DNA of 64,000 bases, from contig JAJYWG010000084.1 in NCBI GenBank assembly GCA_021791615.1, forward strand, positions 1 through 64,000, in the 5' to 3' direction. Positions 48,895-57,433 of this stretch are shown here, piece after piece. A program made the position numbers and the translations under genes. The stretch's first letter is position 1; every line of letters begins with the position of its first letter. The stretch comes from Actinomycetes bacterium. Its GTDB lineage: Bacteria > Actinomycetota > Acidimicrobiia > Acidimicrobiales > RAAP-2. The notes below the pieces were generated by a model. It was given only the letters and a program-made list of their open reading frames with translations. It did not search any database and had not been told where the DNA came from.

Positions 48895-48962
48895 GCTCCG
48901 CGAGGATACCGAGGGGATCGGGGAAAGTGTCGTCGCCCGCTGCCCGTACGATGTTGCGGATG
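48892..48962. promoter_or_regulatory. Compact divergent promoter region, pseudo-HtrA / mreB
   Basis: On the minus strand TATCCT (48908-48903) is eight bases before GTG 48894. On the plus strand TACGAT (48947-48952) is seven bases before ATG 48960. Both genes are served from 65 bases. Confidence 0.6.
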
Positions 48963-49964
48963 TCCCGGGATCTCGCCATCGACTTGGGCACGGCCAACAC
49001 CCTCGTGTACATGCAGGGTCGGGGCATCGTGCTCAACGAACCGACGGTGGTTGCGCTCGACACCAGGTCTCGCGACGTCTTGGCCATTGGAGCGGAAGCC
49101 TGGCAGATGATCGGACGAACCCCGGGGTACATCGTCGCGGTCCGGCCGATGCGCCAGGGGGCGATCACCGACTTCGAGATCACCGAGCGAATGCTCCAAG
49201 TGCTGCTTCGACGGGTTGGTGTCGGTCGAATGAACCGCCCCAAAGTCCTGATCTGCGTACCGTCCGCGATCACCGCCGTCGAGCGACGCGCCGTGAAAGA
49301 GGCCGCAAGGCGAGCCGGTGCGTCGGCGTGCTACCTCATCGAGCAGCCCATGGCGGCTGCGATCGGAGCCGGGCTGCCCATCCACGAGCCGTTGGGCTCG
49401 ATGGTCGTTGACGTCGGGGGAGGTACGTCGGAGACGGCCGTCATCTCACTCGGAGGAGTGGTGTCGATGCGGGCCATCAGGTGCGGGGGGTTCGACCTGG
49501 ATAGCTCGATCCAGGGCTATGTGCGCAGCCGCTACGGCGTGGCAATCGGCGAACGTACCGCCGAGGCAGTGAAGATGACCATCGGCTCTGCCCATTCGTA
49601 CGAAGGCGAGCAGGAGGCAGAGATCCGAGGGCGCGAGGTCGTGACCGGCATCCCCAAGACGATCCGTCTGTCTCCCGGCGAGATCCGCTCGGCGATCGAG
49701 GAGCACGTCGGTCAGATCGTTCAAGCGGCGGCGACCTGTCTGGGGGAATCGCCGCCCGAGCTGGCCCAAGACATCATCTTCGAGGGGATTCATCTGCTTG
49801 GTGGCGGTGCGCTCTTGCGCGGGATGAGCCAGCGCCTGGCCGATGCGACTGCAGTGGCCGTGCACCTGGTGGACATGCCGCTCGAGTGTGTCGTGCTCGG
49901 TGCGGGGAAGTGCATCGAGTCTTTCGACCGGTTGCGTCCGATCTTTGCTGCCGCCGAGAGGTGA
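48960..49964 (+). CDS. mreB: Rod-shape actin homologue MreB
   Basis: Bacterial actin that organises lateral wall synthesis. The 334 residues carry all ATPase motifs: phosphate-1 AIDLGTANTLVY, VVDVGGGTSETAVISLGG (phosphate-2), and LLGGGALLRGM (adenosine). MRQGAITDFEITERML and CVPSAITAVERRAVKEAA are typical of MreB. A leaderless box favours ATG 48960; ATG 48951 would add three residues. mreC and mreD are not adjacent, so this could be an additional or solitary copy. Confidence 0.95.
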   Translation: MSRDLAIDLGTANTLVYMQGRGIVLNEPTVVALDTRSRDVLAIGAEAWQMIGRTPGYIVAVRPMRQGAITDFEITERMLQVLLRRVGVGRMNRPKVLICVPSAITAVERRAVKEAARRAGASACYLIEQPMAAAIGAGLPIHEPLGSMVVDVGGGTSETAVISLGGVVSMRAIRCGGFDLDSSIQGYVRSRYGVAIGERTAEAVKMTIGSAHSYEGEQEAEIRGREVVTGIPKTIRLSPGEIRSAIEEHVGQIVQAAATCLGESPPELAQDIIFEGIHLLGGGALLRGMSQRLADATAVAVHLVDMPLECVVLGAGKCIESFDRLRPIFAAAER

Positions 49965-50121
49965 ACCGCGCGCTACGTGCGCACGACGGTCCAGCCGGTG
50001 GATTGTCGTCCCGAACGGCCCTGCGGACCGTGTCCGCACCCGACGCTGATGTGGCTGCGATGCGCTGGCGATCCGCCTTCGGCCTGTCTGCGATGTGGCG
50101 GGCCGGCGCGGGTATCGAGCT

Positions 50122-50763
50122 TCAACCGGGCGGCAGGTCGAGCAAGATCTCGGCAATCTCGCGGACCTGCCAATCACGGTCGCGGGTACAACGGCGAAGT
50201 GCTTCGTCCACTCGGGGTCCGTCGAAGGCTGCGAGGGCGACTGCCCCACGGCGCCGGATCGACGGTTTGTCGTTGAGCGACTCGAGGATCGCTTGAAGTC
50301 CGTCGGCAGAGCCGATCGCTCCGAGTGCGGCCACCGCCGTCTCCCGGCAGCGGGCATCGGGATGTGTGCGGGCGACCGAGGCGAGGCCAGCGGTGGCTCG
50401 CTCGCTCCGCCGTTCTCCGAGCGACCACGCCGCCGACTCGACCACGAGCGGGTCCGGATCGTCGAGAGCATCGACGAGCGAGCGAACGAGCTCGGAGCGA
50501 GAACCCCGTCCGCCCACACGGACGGCTTCGTTGGCCGCACGGCGCCGGACGGCCGGCGCGGTGTCGTGCAGTCCCGCGATCACGTCGGTGACCGAGAGTG
50601 CCCCCATGGAAGCGAGCGCCCCCACGGCCGCCGAACGGACTCGAGGATCCGCATCGGTCAGGCCACGACGGGCTTCCCTTTCATCGGCGCGGTGGCCTGC
50701 GGTGATCGCCCGTACCCGTCTGGTCGTTGTCTCGTTCACCGGCGTCACCCGACCGTCTGCCAC
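50122..50763 (-). CDS. HEAT-repeat protein
   Basis: An alpha-solenoid made of about five HEAT-type repeats, for example DPRVRSAAVGALASMGAL, TAPAVRRRAANEAVR, DPLVVESAAWSLGER, HPDARCRETAVAALGAIGS and KPSIRRRGAVALAAFDG. Such proteins act as protein-binding scaffolds or resemble phycobilin-lyase-type repeat proteins; function is unknown. The start is uncertain. GTG 50763 has GGAGG five bases upstream and lies downstream of a TACGAT box at 50810-50805. Starts at GTG 50853 or TTG 50868 would add an N-terminal CLRC segment but lie upstream of that box. Confidence 0.8.
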   Translation of the reverse strand: MADGRVTPVNETTTRRVRAITAGHRADEREARRGLTDADPRVRSAAVGALASMGALSVTDVIAGLHDTAPAVRRRAANEAVRVGGRGSRSELVRSLVDALDDPDPLVVESAAWSLGERRSERATAGLASVARTHPDARCRETAVAALGAIGSADGLQAILESLNDKPSIRRRGAVALAAFDGPRVDEALRRCTRDRDWQVREIAEILLDLPPG

Positions 50764-50895
50764 CAGGACCTCCGGCACCTCCTGGAAGCTGTGCTCATGG
50801 GAGCATCGTAGGCATCGACCTCGTGTCCTTGGTCCGTCCGCCGTGAGGTGCACGAATGTCCAAGTCAATCCATGGCAGGATCAGATCCCACGACC

Positions 50896-52029
50896 ATGAC
50901 CAGCAGCGAGCCCATTCTCCCGAGCGTTCCTCGTACCCCTCGACGATGGCCGGCCGTCCTCACCGGCGTGGTCGCGCTGCTGGTCGTCGCAGTGGTGGTG
51001 TCGAGCCGGATCGAGATCAACTACTACGTGCTCACCCCCGGCGTCGCGCAACCCGTCGCCCCGCTCGTGCATGTGCCGTCGAGCCTCGACCACGAGCTAC
51101 ATGGCCAAGTGCTGTTGACCGACGTGTACGTACAGCAGGTGTCCCTTCTCGACTACCTTCCCGACGAATTGAACAGTGACGCCCAGGTCCTCAGTGCGCA
51201 GACACTGCTCGGTCCCTACACGCCCCCATCCCAGCTCACCGAACAGGGCTACATCGAGATGCAACAGTCCCAGGCCGCGGCAAGAGCTGCTGCGCTCACC
51301 CGCCTTGGTTATGCAGTACCTCACACCAATGCGGGCGCGATGCTCTTCGCAGTCGCGGCCGGATCCCCGGCTTCCAACGTCTTGAAAGTTGGCCAGGTCA
51401 TCACGGCCGTGAACGGATCGCCCACGCCGACGGCGTGTGCGCTTGTCACGGCGCTGTACCCTGACTCTCCCGGCACCGTGGTGCATCTGTCGGTCGAGCA
51501 GAGCGTGGTGTCCGCCGAAGCGCAGCTCCAGGCAGGACCTACCGTCGTGAAGTCCGTTCGCCTTGGCCGCCGTCCGGCTTCGGATTCCACCACCTCGAGC
51601 CCGTGCACCGGGTCGCGCAGACCGTCACGGTCGTACCTCGGGGTTGTGATCACCACACAAGTGGACTACCACTACCCGGTCCCGGTGTCGATCAGCACCT
51701 CGGACATCGGAGGACCGTCTGCGGGTCTGGCCATGACCCTCGGGATCATCGACAAGCTCGGAGGGGGTGACATCACCGGCGGGCATCGGGTTGCGGCCAC
51801 GGGTACCATCGATCCGGCCGGTCAGGTAGGAGACGTCGGAGGGGTCGCCGAGAAGACGGTCGCAGTCGAACGTGCTGGGGCGACCGTGTTCTTTGTCCCC
51901 CCTCAAGAGTACAGAGCCGCGATGTCCAAGGACGTGCCGTCCCTACACGTCTATGCCGTGACGACGTTGAGCCAGGCGCTGTCGATACTCAAGCGTCTCG
52001 GAGGCCGGATACCGCCATTGGCGCACTGA
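50896..52029 (+). CDS. PDZ-Lon membrane protease (YlbL/Rv3194c type)
   Basis: A 377-residue protein with one N-terminal membrane helix (about 19-36), a PDZ domain (about 140-215, FAVAAGSPASNVLKVGQVITAVNGSP) and a Lon-type serine protease domain. The Ser-Lys dyad is Ser275 (GGPSAGLAM) and Lys320 (GGVAEKTVAVERAGA). It belongs to the family of Bacillus YlbL, and from memory mycobacterial Rv3194c. ATG 50896 is preferred; ATG 50872 would add eight residues. Probably quality control at the membrane. Confidence 0.93.
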   Translation: MTSSEPILPSVPRTPRRWPAVLTGVVALLVVAVVVSSRIEINYYVLTPGVAQPVAPLVHVPSSLDHELHGQVLLTDVYVQQVSLLDYLPDELNSDAQVLSAQTLLGPYTPPSQLTEQGYIEMQQSQAAARAAALTRLGYAVPHTNAGAMLFAVAAGSPASNVLKVGQVITAVNGSPTPTACALVTALYPDSPGTVVHLSVEQSVVSAEAQLQAGPTVVKSVRLGRRPASDSTTSSPCTGSRRPSRSYLGVVITTQVDYHYPVPVSISTSDIGGPSAGLAMTLGIIDKLGGGDITGGHRVAATGTIDPAGQVGDVGGVAEKTVAVERAGATVFFVPPQEYRAAMSKDVPSLHVYAVTTLSQALSILKRLGGRIPPLAH

Positions 52030-52364
52030 GCTGCTGACTGCAGACACCGCTGGTCCCCGCAGCCCGGTGAGGTGATCTCGGGTGGTTGCTCGGTCTCGCT
52101 GGGCGGTCGGGGGTGTGATGGTGCGGCAAGTTCCGGTGACCAGGCCGTAGTCTGTGGACGTGCGGCGTCGGGGCGAGCGAGCGGGCTTGGGCATGGAACG
52201 TGGGATCGGACCGTCGGCAATCGTCACGCGTGACGCTGGACACGTTCGTGCAGAGGGGCTGCTGACGCGTGCATCCGTGTCGTGGTCATCACGAACCTCC
52301 CACGTACGATTTGAAAGGGGGATGGGGCACGTGGCCGGCAAGAGCACCGTGACCCGAACGACCG
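52030..52364. other. Gap before the divIVA-like gene, with a possible leader ORF
   Basis: About 335 bases. A TACGAT box at 52305-52310 is followed 11 bases later by ATG 52322, opening a 16-codon frame (MGHVAGKSTVTRTTDG) that ends at 52372, overlapping the downstream ATG 52365. An upstream TAGTCT box near 52149 precedes GTG 52160 in the same frame. No other gene is convincing. Confidence 0.45.
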
Positions 52365-54275
52365 ATGGCTGACGACGTCCATTTCATCGCGTCGGGGCGG
52401 ATGATGGCCTCTGACGTCGCTCGCCACTCGTTCACGACCATCCGGCGGGGCCTTGACCCTCGAGAGGTCCGGGCGTACCTCGATCAGGTCGCCCGCGAGT
52501 TGGAGAATTGGGAGCAGCGGGAGAAGGAGCTCCGCCGGGTCCTTGAAGAGGCACAAGAGCGTGCTCGCAACCCGGTCATCGACGAGTCCACTCTCTCGGC
52601 GGCACTTGGTCAGCAGAGCGCGTCCATCTTGAGGAACGCGCACGAGGAAGCGGCACGGATCCTTCGGCAGTCCGAAGAGGAGGCCGCTGCCTTGGTCCGA
52701 GAGGCCCAAGCCCACGCGGCCGAGATCCAGGTGGCGGCCGAGGCCGCTGCTGCCGAGCGAATCGCCGATGCCGAGATCGCTGTCGGTTCCGTGCGCCAGC
52801 AAGCCCAAGACCAGGTCGTCGAGATGCTCGACGCCTCGCGGGCAGAGGGAGAGCAGATGATCGAGGCCGCCCGCGCCCAGGGCCGCTCCTTGGTCGAAGA
52901 GGCCCAGGAGACCCGTCAGCGAGTGCTCTCCGACATGGCGCAGCGACGACGGTCCATGACCCTGCAGATCGAACAGTTCCGGGCAGCTCGCGACGAGCTG
53001 TCGGCGTCGGTGATGGGGCTCCGGGAATCCGTCGACCGCGTTCTCTCGGATTTGAGCGAGACGGACAACCGGGCTCGTGCAGCCGCGGCCCGAGTCACCC
53101 TCCAGGGAGCAACCGGCCAGTCGGAGCTCGTCGACCCGGTTGACAGCGAGCCGGTTGACGAGGTGGACAGCGAGCCGGTTGACGAGGTGGACAGCGAGCC
53201 GCCCGATGGTTCTTCGCCTTCTTCGATCGCTGTGCCTGCACCGGTTGCGGGTCCGACGCAACTGTCTGCATCCGAGCCGCTTGCTCCGGCCGGGTCCCAG
53301 GACACAAAGAGCCCCGACGTCGGCACCTCGGACCTTGGCGATTCGATGGCTGAGCTCGAAGCCGCAGATGAAGTGGAGAGCCTGTTTGCTCGCCTCCGGG
53401 CCAGCCGGGCCAGCGGTGTCTCACCCGGCGCGGCCCAGCTTTCCGGCGAGCCGGCGGTGACTACGGCGGGCCCAGAGGAGGTCGAGACAGATGACCTGCC
53501 AAGTGCGCCGCACTCGCCTGAGCGGTCCGTATCCAGTCCTCCTTCCAGCGCCGGACCTGATGCGCAATCTGGATCGAGCGAGAACACTGATGACCTGGTA
53601 CGCCGAGCAACGCTCCTCGATCCGGTGATCGCCCAGCTCTCGCGGCGGACCAAGCGAGCGCTTCAGGACGACCAGAACCGTCTCTTGGACCGGCTCCGCA
53701 GCAATCCCGGCTCGTGGTCGGCCGATCTCCTCCTCCCAGAAGACGAGCAGCGCCGTCATTACCGAGAGGCGGTCTCGGACCTGTTGGGCGAAGCCTTCTC
53801 GGCCGGGAAGCAGGTCGCAGGCGAGGATCATGCCGGGGAGCCACGTGGCGAGGGAATTGCCGGTGGTGCCGATCCCGACTCCGCATCGGTGGTTGCGATC
53901 GCGGAGCGGTTGGCTGGATCGCTGCTCGCATCGCTGAGGAGGAGGCTTGAGGGTGCGGCCGCTGGCCTGGACTCCGGCGCGGCCGCAGAGAGCATCGGGG
54001 CGGCCTATCGGGAATGGAGGGGCGAACGCGTCGAGCGAGCGGTCGGTGACGCCGCCCTCGAGGCCTTTTGTGCGGGTGTGCTGGCAGTAGCCGGGTCGGG
54101 AACAGCGGTCCGGTGGGTGGTGGGTGGCCCCGATCCATCGTGCGCCGACTGTGACGACAATTCACTCGCCGGAGCCGTGCGCCCTGGACAGGAGTTCCCG
54201 ACCGGGCATCGGCATCCCCCCGCTCATCCGGGTTGCAGGTGCCTGCTGGTGGTCTCGCCAGCTCCTGACGACTGA
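52365..54275 (+). CDS. DivIVA-type coiled-coil protein with phage-head-like Cys/His tail
   Basis: A 636-residue protein of mixed architecture. Residues about 20-50 (HSFTTIRRGLDPREVRAYLDQVARELE) are the DivIVA/Wag31 membrane-curvature domain. An Ala/Glu/Gln/Arg-rich coiled coil follows to about 245, then an acidic, Ser/Pro-rich linker with 24-base repeats. A helical C-terminal domain follows (DPVIAQLSRRTKRALQDDQNRLLDRL onward). It ends in CADCDDNS...TGHRHPPAHPGCRC: Cys593, Cys596, His615, His617, His621, Cys624 and Cys626. That pattern resembles the C-terminus of SPP1 gp7/Mu F minor head proteins. No Shine-Dalgarno precedes ATG 52365. The fusion is discussed under findings. Confidence 0.85.
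   Translation: MADDVHFIASGRMMASDVARHSFTTIRRGLDPREVRAYLDQVARELENWEQREKELRRVLEEAQERARNPVIDESTLSAALGQQSASILRNAHEEAARILRQSEEEAAALVREAQAHAAEIQVAAEAAAAERIADAEIAVGSVRQQAQDQVVEMLDASRAEGEQMIEAARAQGRSLVEEAQETRQRVLSDMAQRRRSMTLQIEQFRAARDELSASVMGLRESVDRVLSDLSETDNRARAAAARVTLQGATGQSELVDPVDSEPVDEVDSEPVDEVDSEPPDGSSPSSIAVPAPVAGPTQLSASEPLAPAGSQDTKSPDVGTSDLGDSMAELEAADEVESLFARLRASRASGVSPGAAQLSGEPAVTTAGPEEVETDDLPSAPHSPERSVSSPPSSAGPDAQSGSSENTDDLVRRATLLDPVIAQLSRRTKRALQDDQNRLLDRLRSNPGSWSADLLLPEDEQRRHYREAVSDLLGEAFSAGKQVAGEDHAGEPRGEGIAGGADPDSASVVAIAERLAGSLLASLRRRLEGAAAGLDSGAAAESIGAAYREWRGERVERAVGDAALEAFCAGVLAVAGSGTAVRWVVGGPDPSCADCDDNSLAGAVRPGQEFPTGHRHPPAHPGCRCLLVVSPAPDD
53142..53201 (+). repeat. 24-base in-frame repeat in the divIVA-like gene
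   Basis: Two and a half copies of a 24-base unit encode DSEPVDEV repeats in the acidic linker. Confidence 0.9.
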
Positions 54276-54293
54276 GCGACTCCGTCGGCGGCC

Positions 54294-54309
54294 TAGGCTT
54301 CCCCCGATG
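54294..54309 (+). promoter_or_regulatory. Leaderless -10 box of the UPF0182 gene
   Basis: TAGGCT at 54294-54299, seven bases, then ATG 54307. The longer open frame upstream overlaps the divIVA-like gene and is unlikely. Confidence 0.63.
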
Positions 54310-57300
54310 CGGACTCCTCAGGACATCCCGGCACGGGCACCGAGCAGGGGGCACGCTCGACGCCGTTGGTACATCATCGGCGCAATCGTCGTCTTGATCG
54401 TCATCATCCTGTCGCTCAGATCGCTCGCGACGATCTATACGGACAGTCTGTGGTTCTCCTCGGTGGACCTGCATCGCGTGTGGTCGACGCTTTTTGCCAT
54501 CAAGTTGGGGTTGTTCGCGTCGTTCGGCGCGGTGTTCTTCGTTGCCTTGTGGATCAACCTGGTCCTCTGCGATCGATGGTCGGCAGCCGCTTCAGCGCTG
54601 GATCCCGAGGACGAGCTCGTCCGCCGCTACCAACGGGCCATCCGACCGTACGCCGGGCGTGTCTACGTGGGAGTGGCGTTCGTCCTCGCACTCATCACCG
54701 CTTCGAGCACGATCGGCCAGTGGAACAACTGGATCCTGTTCACCCATGGTGTGTCGTTTGGCGCGAAGGACCCGCAATTCCACATGGACATCGGATTCTT
54801 CGTGTTCAAACTTCCATTCATCAGTTTTCTCGTGAACTGGTGCCTTGCCGCGCTGCTCGTGATCTTGATCGTGACCGCCATTTTCCACTATTTGAATGGA
54901 GGAATCCGGGCGCAACGGGGCGCACCTCGGGTACGACCCGTGGTCAAAGCCCACCTGTCGGTGCTGTTGGCGCTAATGGCTCTCGTCAAGGCTGTGGGTT
55001 ACTACTTTCAGCGCTTTCAGCTCGACGTCTCGACCAATGGTTACGTGGAAGGTGCCGGGTACACTGACGTGCACGCCAGGCTCCCGGCTCTCGAGCTTCT
55101 GGTCGTCGTATCGATCTTCGCAGCCGCGATCCTTCTCTACAATATCCGTCGTCAGGGTTGGACCCTGCCGGTGATCGCCATCGGGGTCTGGGCTTTCGTT
55201 GCGCTCGCGATAGGGGTGATCTACCCCGCCGTGCTCCAAGCGCTGAAAGTGAACCCCGCGCAGAGCACCCTCGAGCAGCCGTACATCAAACGGAACATCG
55301 AAGCGACGCGGGCCGCCTACGGTCTCGACCAAGTGAAAGTGTCGACGTTCCAGGGGAACACGAGCATCACAGCAGCGGGAGTGGATGCGAACCTCCCAAC
55401 GCTCGAGAACATCCGACTGTGGGACCCCGACCCCTCTATTGCGCTACCGACGTTCCAAAAGCTCCAAGACGTCCGCTCCTACTACACAATCCAGTCGGTT
55501 GCGGTGGACCGGTACACAGTCGGAGGGACGCTGCGCCCGGTGGTCGTGGGCGTCCGGCAGATCAACCCCACAGATCTGCCGTCGTCCAGCTGGGTCAACA
55601 CCCACCTCCAGTACACCCACGGGCAGGGGTTGGTGCTCGCCGAGGCCAATGGCGTGTCGGGCAACGGCAATCCCTTGTTCGAGATCCAAGATGTCCCACC
55701 GTCCTCGTCGGACGGGCTGCCGACCATTTCCCAGCCGGGTGTGTACTTCGGGCTGAACGCGCCGGGTTTTGTGGTGGCCGACACGAAGCAAGCCGAGCTC
55801 GACTACCAGACGAGCACAGGGGCAGACGTCGAGACCCACTACACCGGCACCGGTGGCGTCGAGATGGGATCGCTCCTCACGCGGGCCGCATTCGCATTGC
55901 GTATGAGTACAATCAACCTGCTCCTGTCGGATCTCATCACCCCGAAATCCCGAATGATCTTCGTTCGCGATGTCCAGACAATGGCAGAGAAGGCAGCACC
56001 GTTTCTGAGCTATGGATCCCATCCGTACGCGGCGGTCGTCAACGGTCACATCGACTGGATACTCAACGGCTACACGACCACCTCCGATTACCCGTACTCC
56101 CAGAACGCCAGTACCCAGCAAGTGCCTCCGGGCAGCGGTCTGCCGAGCAGCTACAACTACGTGCGCAACTCCGTCAAAGTCGTGATCAACGCATACTCGG
56201 GGAAGATGACTTTCTACGCGATGGACAACGATCCCATCTTGCGAGCGTACGAGGCAGCCTTTCCCCACATGTTCGTACCGGCTTCGCGGATGACATCACA
56301 GTTGCAGCAGCATCTCCGGTACCCCGACAACCTTTTCGCCATTCAAGCTGCCGTCTATGGGCGCTACCACATCACGACACCCTCGAATTTCTACACCGCC
56401 GGCGATGCCTGGAACCTTTCTCCGACCACCGGAGTGGGCTCGCCCTCGAACGCGCTGGCGGTGACGTACACGACCAACCCACAGGGAGTGGAGACGGGCG
56501 CCACCCTCCAGCGCATGTCGCCGCTGTACCAAGTGCTGAAGGAGCCTGGAGAGTCTGGGCAGTCGTTCACGATCTCGGACGCCTACGTGCCGGCTGCGCA
56601 GGGTGCCTCCATCCAGAACCTGTCAGCGTTCATCATGGGGAATTCGGATCCAGGACAGTACGGTCAGCTCCACGTGTACGTGACGAAGCCGGGGCACAGT
56701 GTGGTGGGTCCGGCCCTGGCGGATTCCTACATCACACAGAACAGCGCTGTGTCCACCCAGATCACCCGGCTCGACCAGCATGGGTCGACAGTCATCCTGG
56801 GGAACATCCTCATGGTGCCCATCGACCAGTCGATGCTCTACATCCGACCGCTGTACGTCCAGTCGAAAGGAAACCCCCAGCCGCAGCTCAAGGAGATCAT
56901 CGCCGTCTACGGCCAGAAGGTCGGGATGGAGTCCACACTGAACGCTGCGCTGAGCGACGTGCTCGGTACGAAGATAGGCACAGGTGTGCCCTCGAGCAGC
57001 ACATCGACAACACCGAGCTCGCCGCCTCCTTCCGGGACGAGCACAACCAACTCGACCGCATCCGCTCAGGCCGAAGCCGACTTGAAGCAGGCGTCGTCGG
57101 ACTACGCCCAAGCGCAATCAGACCTGAAGGCAGGGACATTGGGCGGCTACCAGAGCGAGGTCACCGCCATGGAGCAAGAGGACGCCGACGCCGAGGCGTT
57201 GCTCGGGACGGGCACGGCCAAGTCGTCGAGCGGGACCACTCCGACCACGTCGAGCGGGAGCACCACGACGACGAGTCCGCGAGCGCCTTCCACGTCCACT

Positions 57301-57372
57301 TCCACGCCGGCGAAGAAGTCCTCGGCGAAGAAGTCGACGACCACTACCACGTCGCGGACCAGCGAGGCATAG
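54307..57372 (+). CDS. UPF0182 large membrane protein
   Basis: A 1021-residue protein of the UPF0182/COG1615 family. The N-terminal 300 residues contain about seven membrane helices (for example IIGAIVVLIVIILSLRSLA, FASFGAVFFVALWINLVL, GVAFVLALITASSTIGQW). The rest is a large, presumably extracytoplasmic domain containing YIKRNIEATRAAYGLD and IRLWDP, conserved in the family. The C-terminus is a coiled stretch and a Ser/Thr/Pro-rich, then Lys-rich tail. Function is unknown. From memory, mycobacterial Rv3193c is next to the PDZ-Lon gene, as here, separated only by the divIVA-like gene. Confidence 0.93.
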   Translation: MRTPQDIPARAPSRGHARRRWYIIGAIVVLIVIILSLRSLATIYTDSLWFSSVDLHRVWSTLFAIKLGLFASFGAVFFVALWINLVLCDRWSAAASALDPEDELVRRYQRAIRPYAGRVYVGVAFVLALITASSTIGQWNNWILFTHGVSFGAKDPQFHMDIGFFVFKLPFISFLVNWCLAALLVILIVTAIFHYLNGGIRAQRGAPRVRPVVKAHLSVLLALMALVKAVGYYFQRFQLDVSTNGYVEGAGYTDVHARLPALELLVVVSIFAAAILLYNIRRQGWTLPVIAIGVWAFVALAIGVIYPAVLQALKVNPAQSTLEQPYIKRNIEATRAAYGLDQVKVSTFQGNTSITAAGVDANLPTLENIRLWDPDPSIALPTFQKLQDVRSYYTIQSVAVDRYTVGGTLRPVVVGVRQINPTDLPSSSWVNTHLQYTHGQGLVLAEANGVSGNGNPLFEIQDVPPSSSDGLPTISQPGVYFGLNAPGFVVADTKQAELDYQTSTGADVETHYTGTGGVEMGSLLTRAAFALRMSTINLLLSDLITPKSRMIFVRDVQTMAEKAAPFLSYGSHPYAAVVNGHIDWILNGYTTTSDYPYSQNASTQQVPPGSGLPSSYNYVRNSVKVVINAYSGKMTFYAMDNDPILRAYEAAFPHMFVPASRMTSQLQQHLRYPDNLFAIQAAVYGRYHITTPSNFYTAGDAWNLSPTTGVGSPSNALAVTYTTNPQGVETGATLQRMSPLYQVLKEPGESGQSFTISDAYVPAAQGASIQNLSAFIMGNSDPGQYGQLHVYVTKPGHSVVGPALADSYITQNSAVSTQITRLDQHGSTVILGNILMVPIDQSMLYIRPLYVQSKGNPQPQLKEIIAVYGQKVGMESTLNAALSDVLGTKIGTGVPSSSTSTTPSSPPPSGTSTTNSTASAQAEADLKQASSDYAQAQSDLKAGTLGGYQSEVTAMEQEDADAEALLGTGTAKSSSGTTPTTSSGSTTTTSPRAPSTSTSTPAKKSSAKKSTTTTTSRTSEA

Positions 57373-57433
57373 CTGGAGCATGGAGCTCCGGTGACGCCAC
57401 TCGACTCTCACCTACGTAATGTGGCTCAACGTC

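Noticed and set aside
52160..52372. A 70-codon frame before the divIVA-like gene, with a TAGTCT box six bases ahead of its GTG.
   Set aside because: Composition is Arg/Gly-rich with no recognisable pattern. Only the short 3' leader part was kept as a possible regulatory element.
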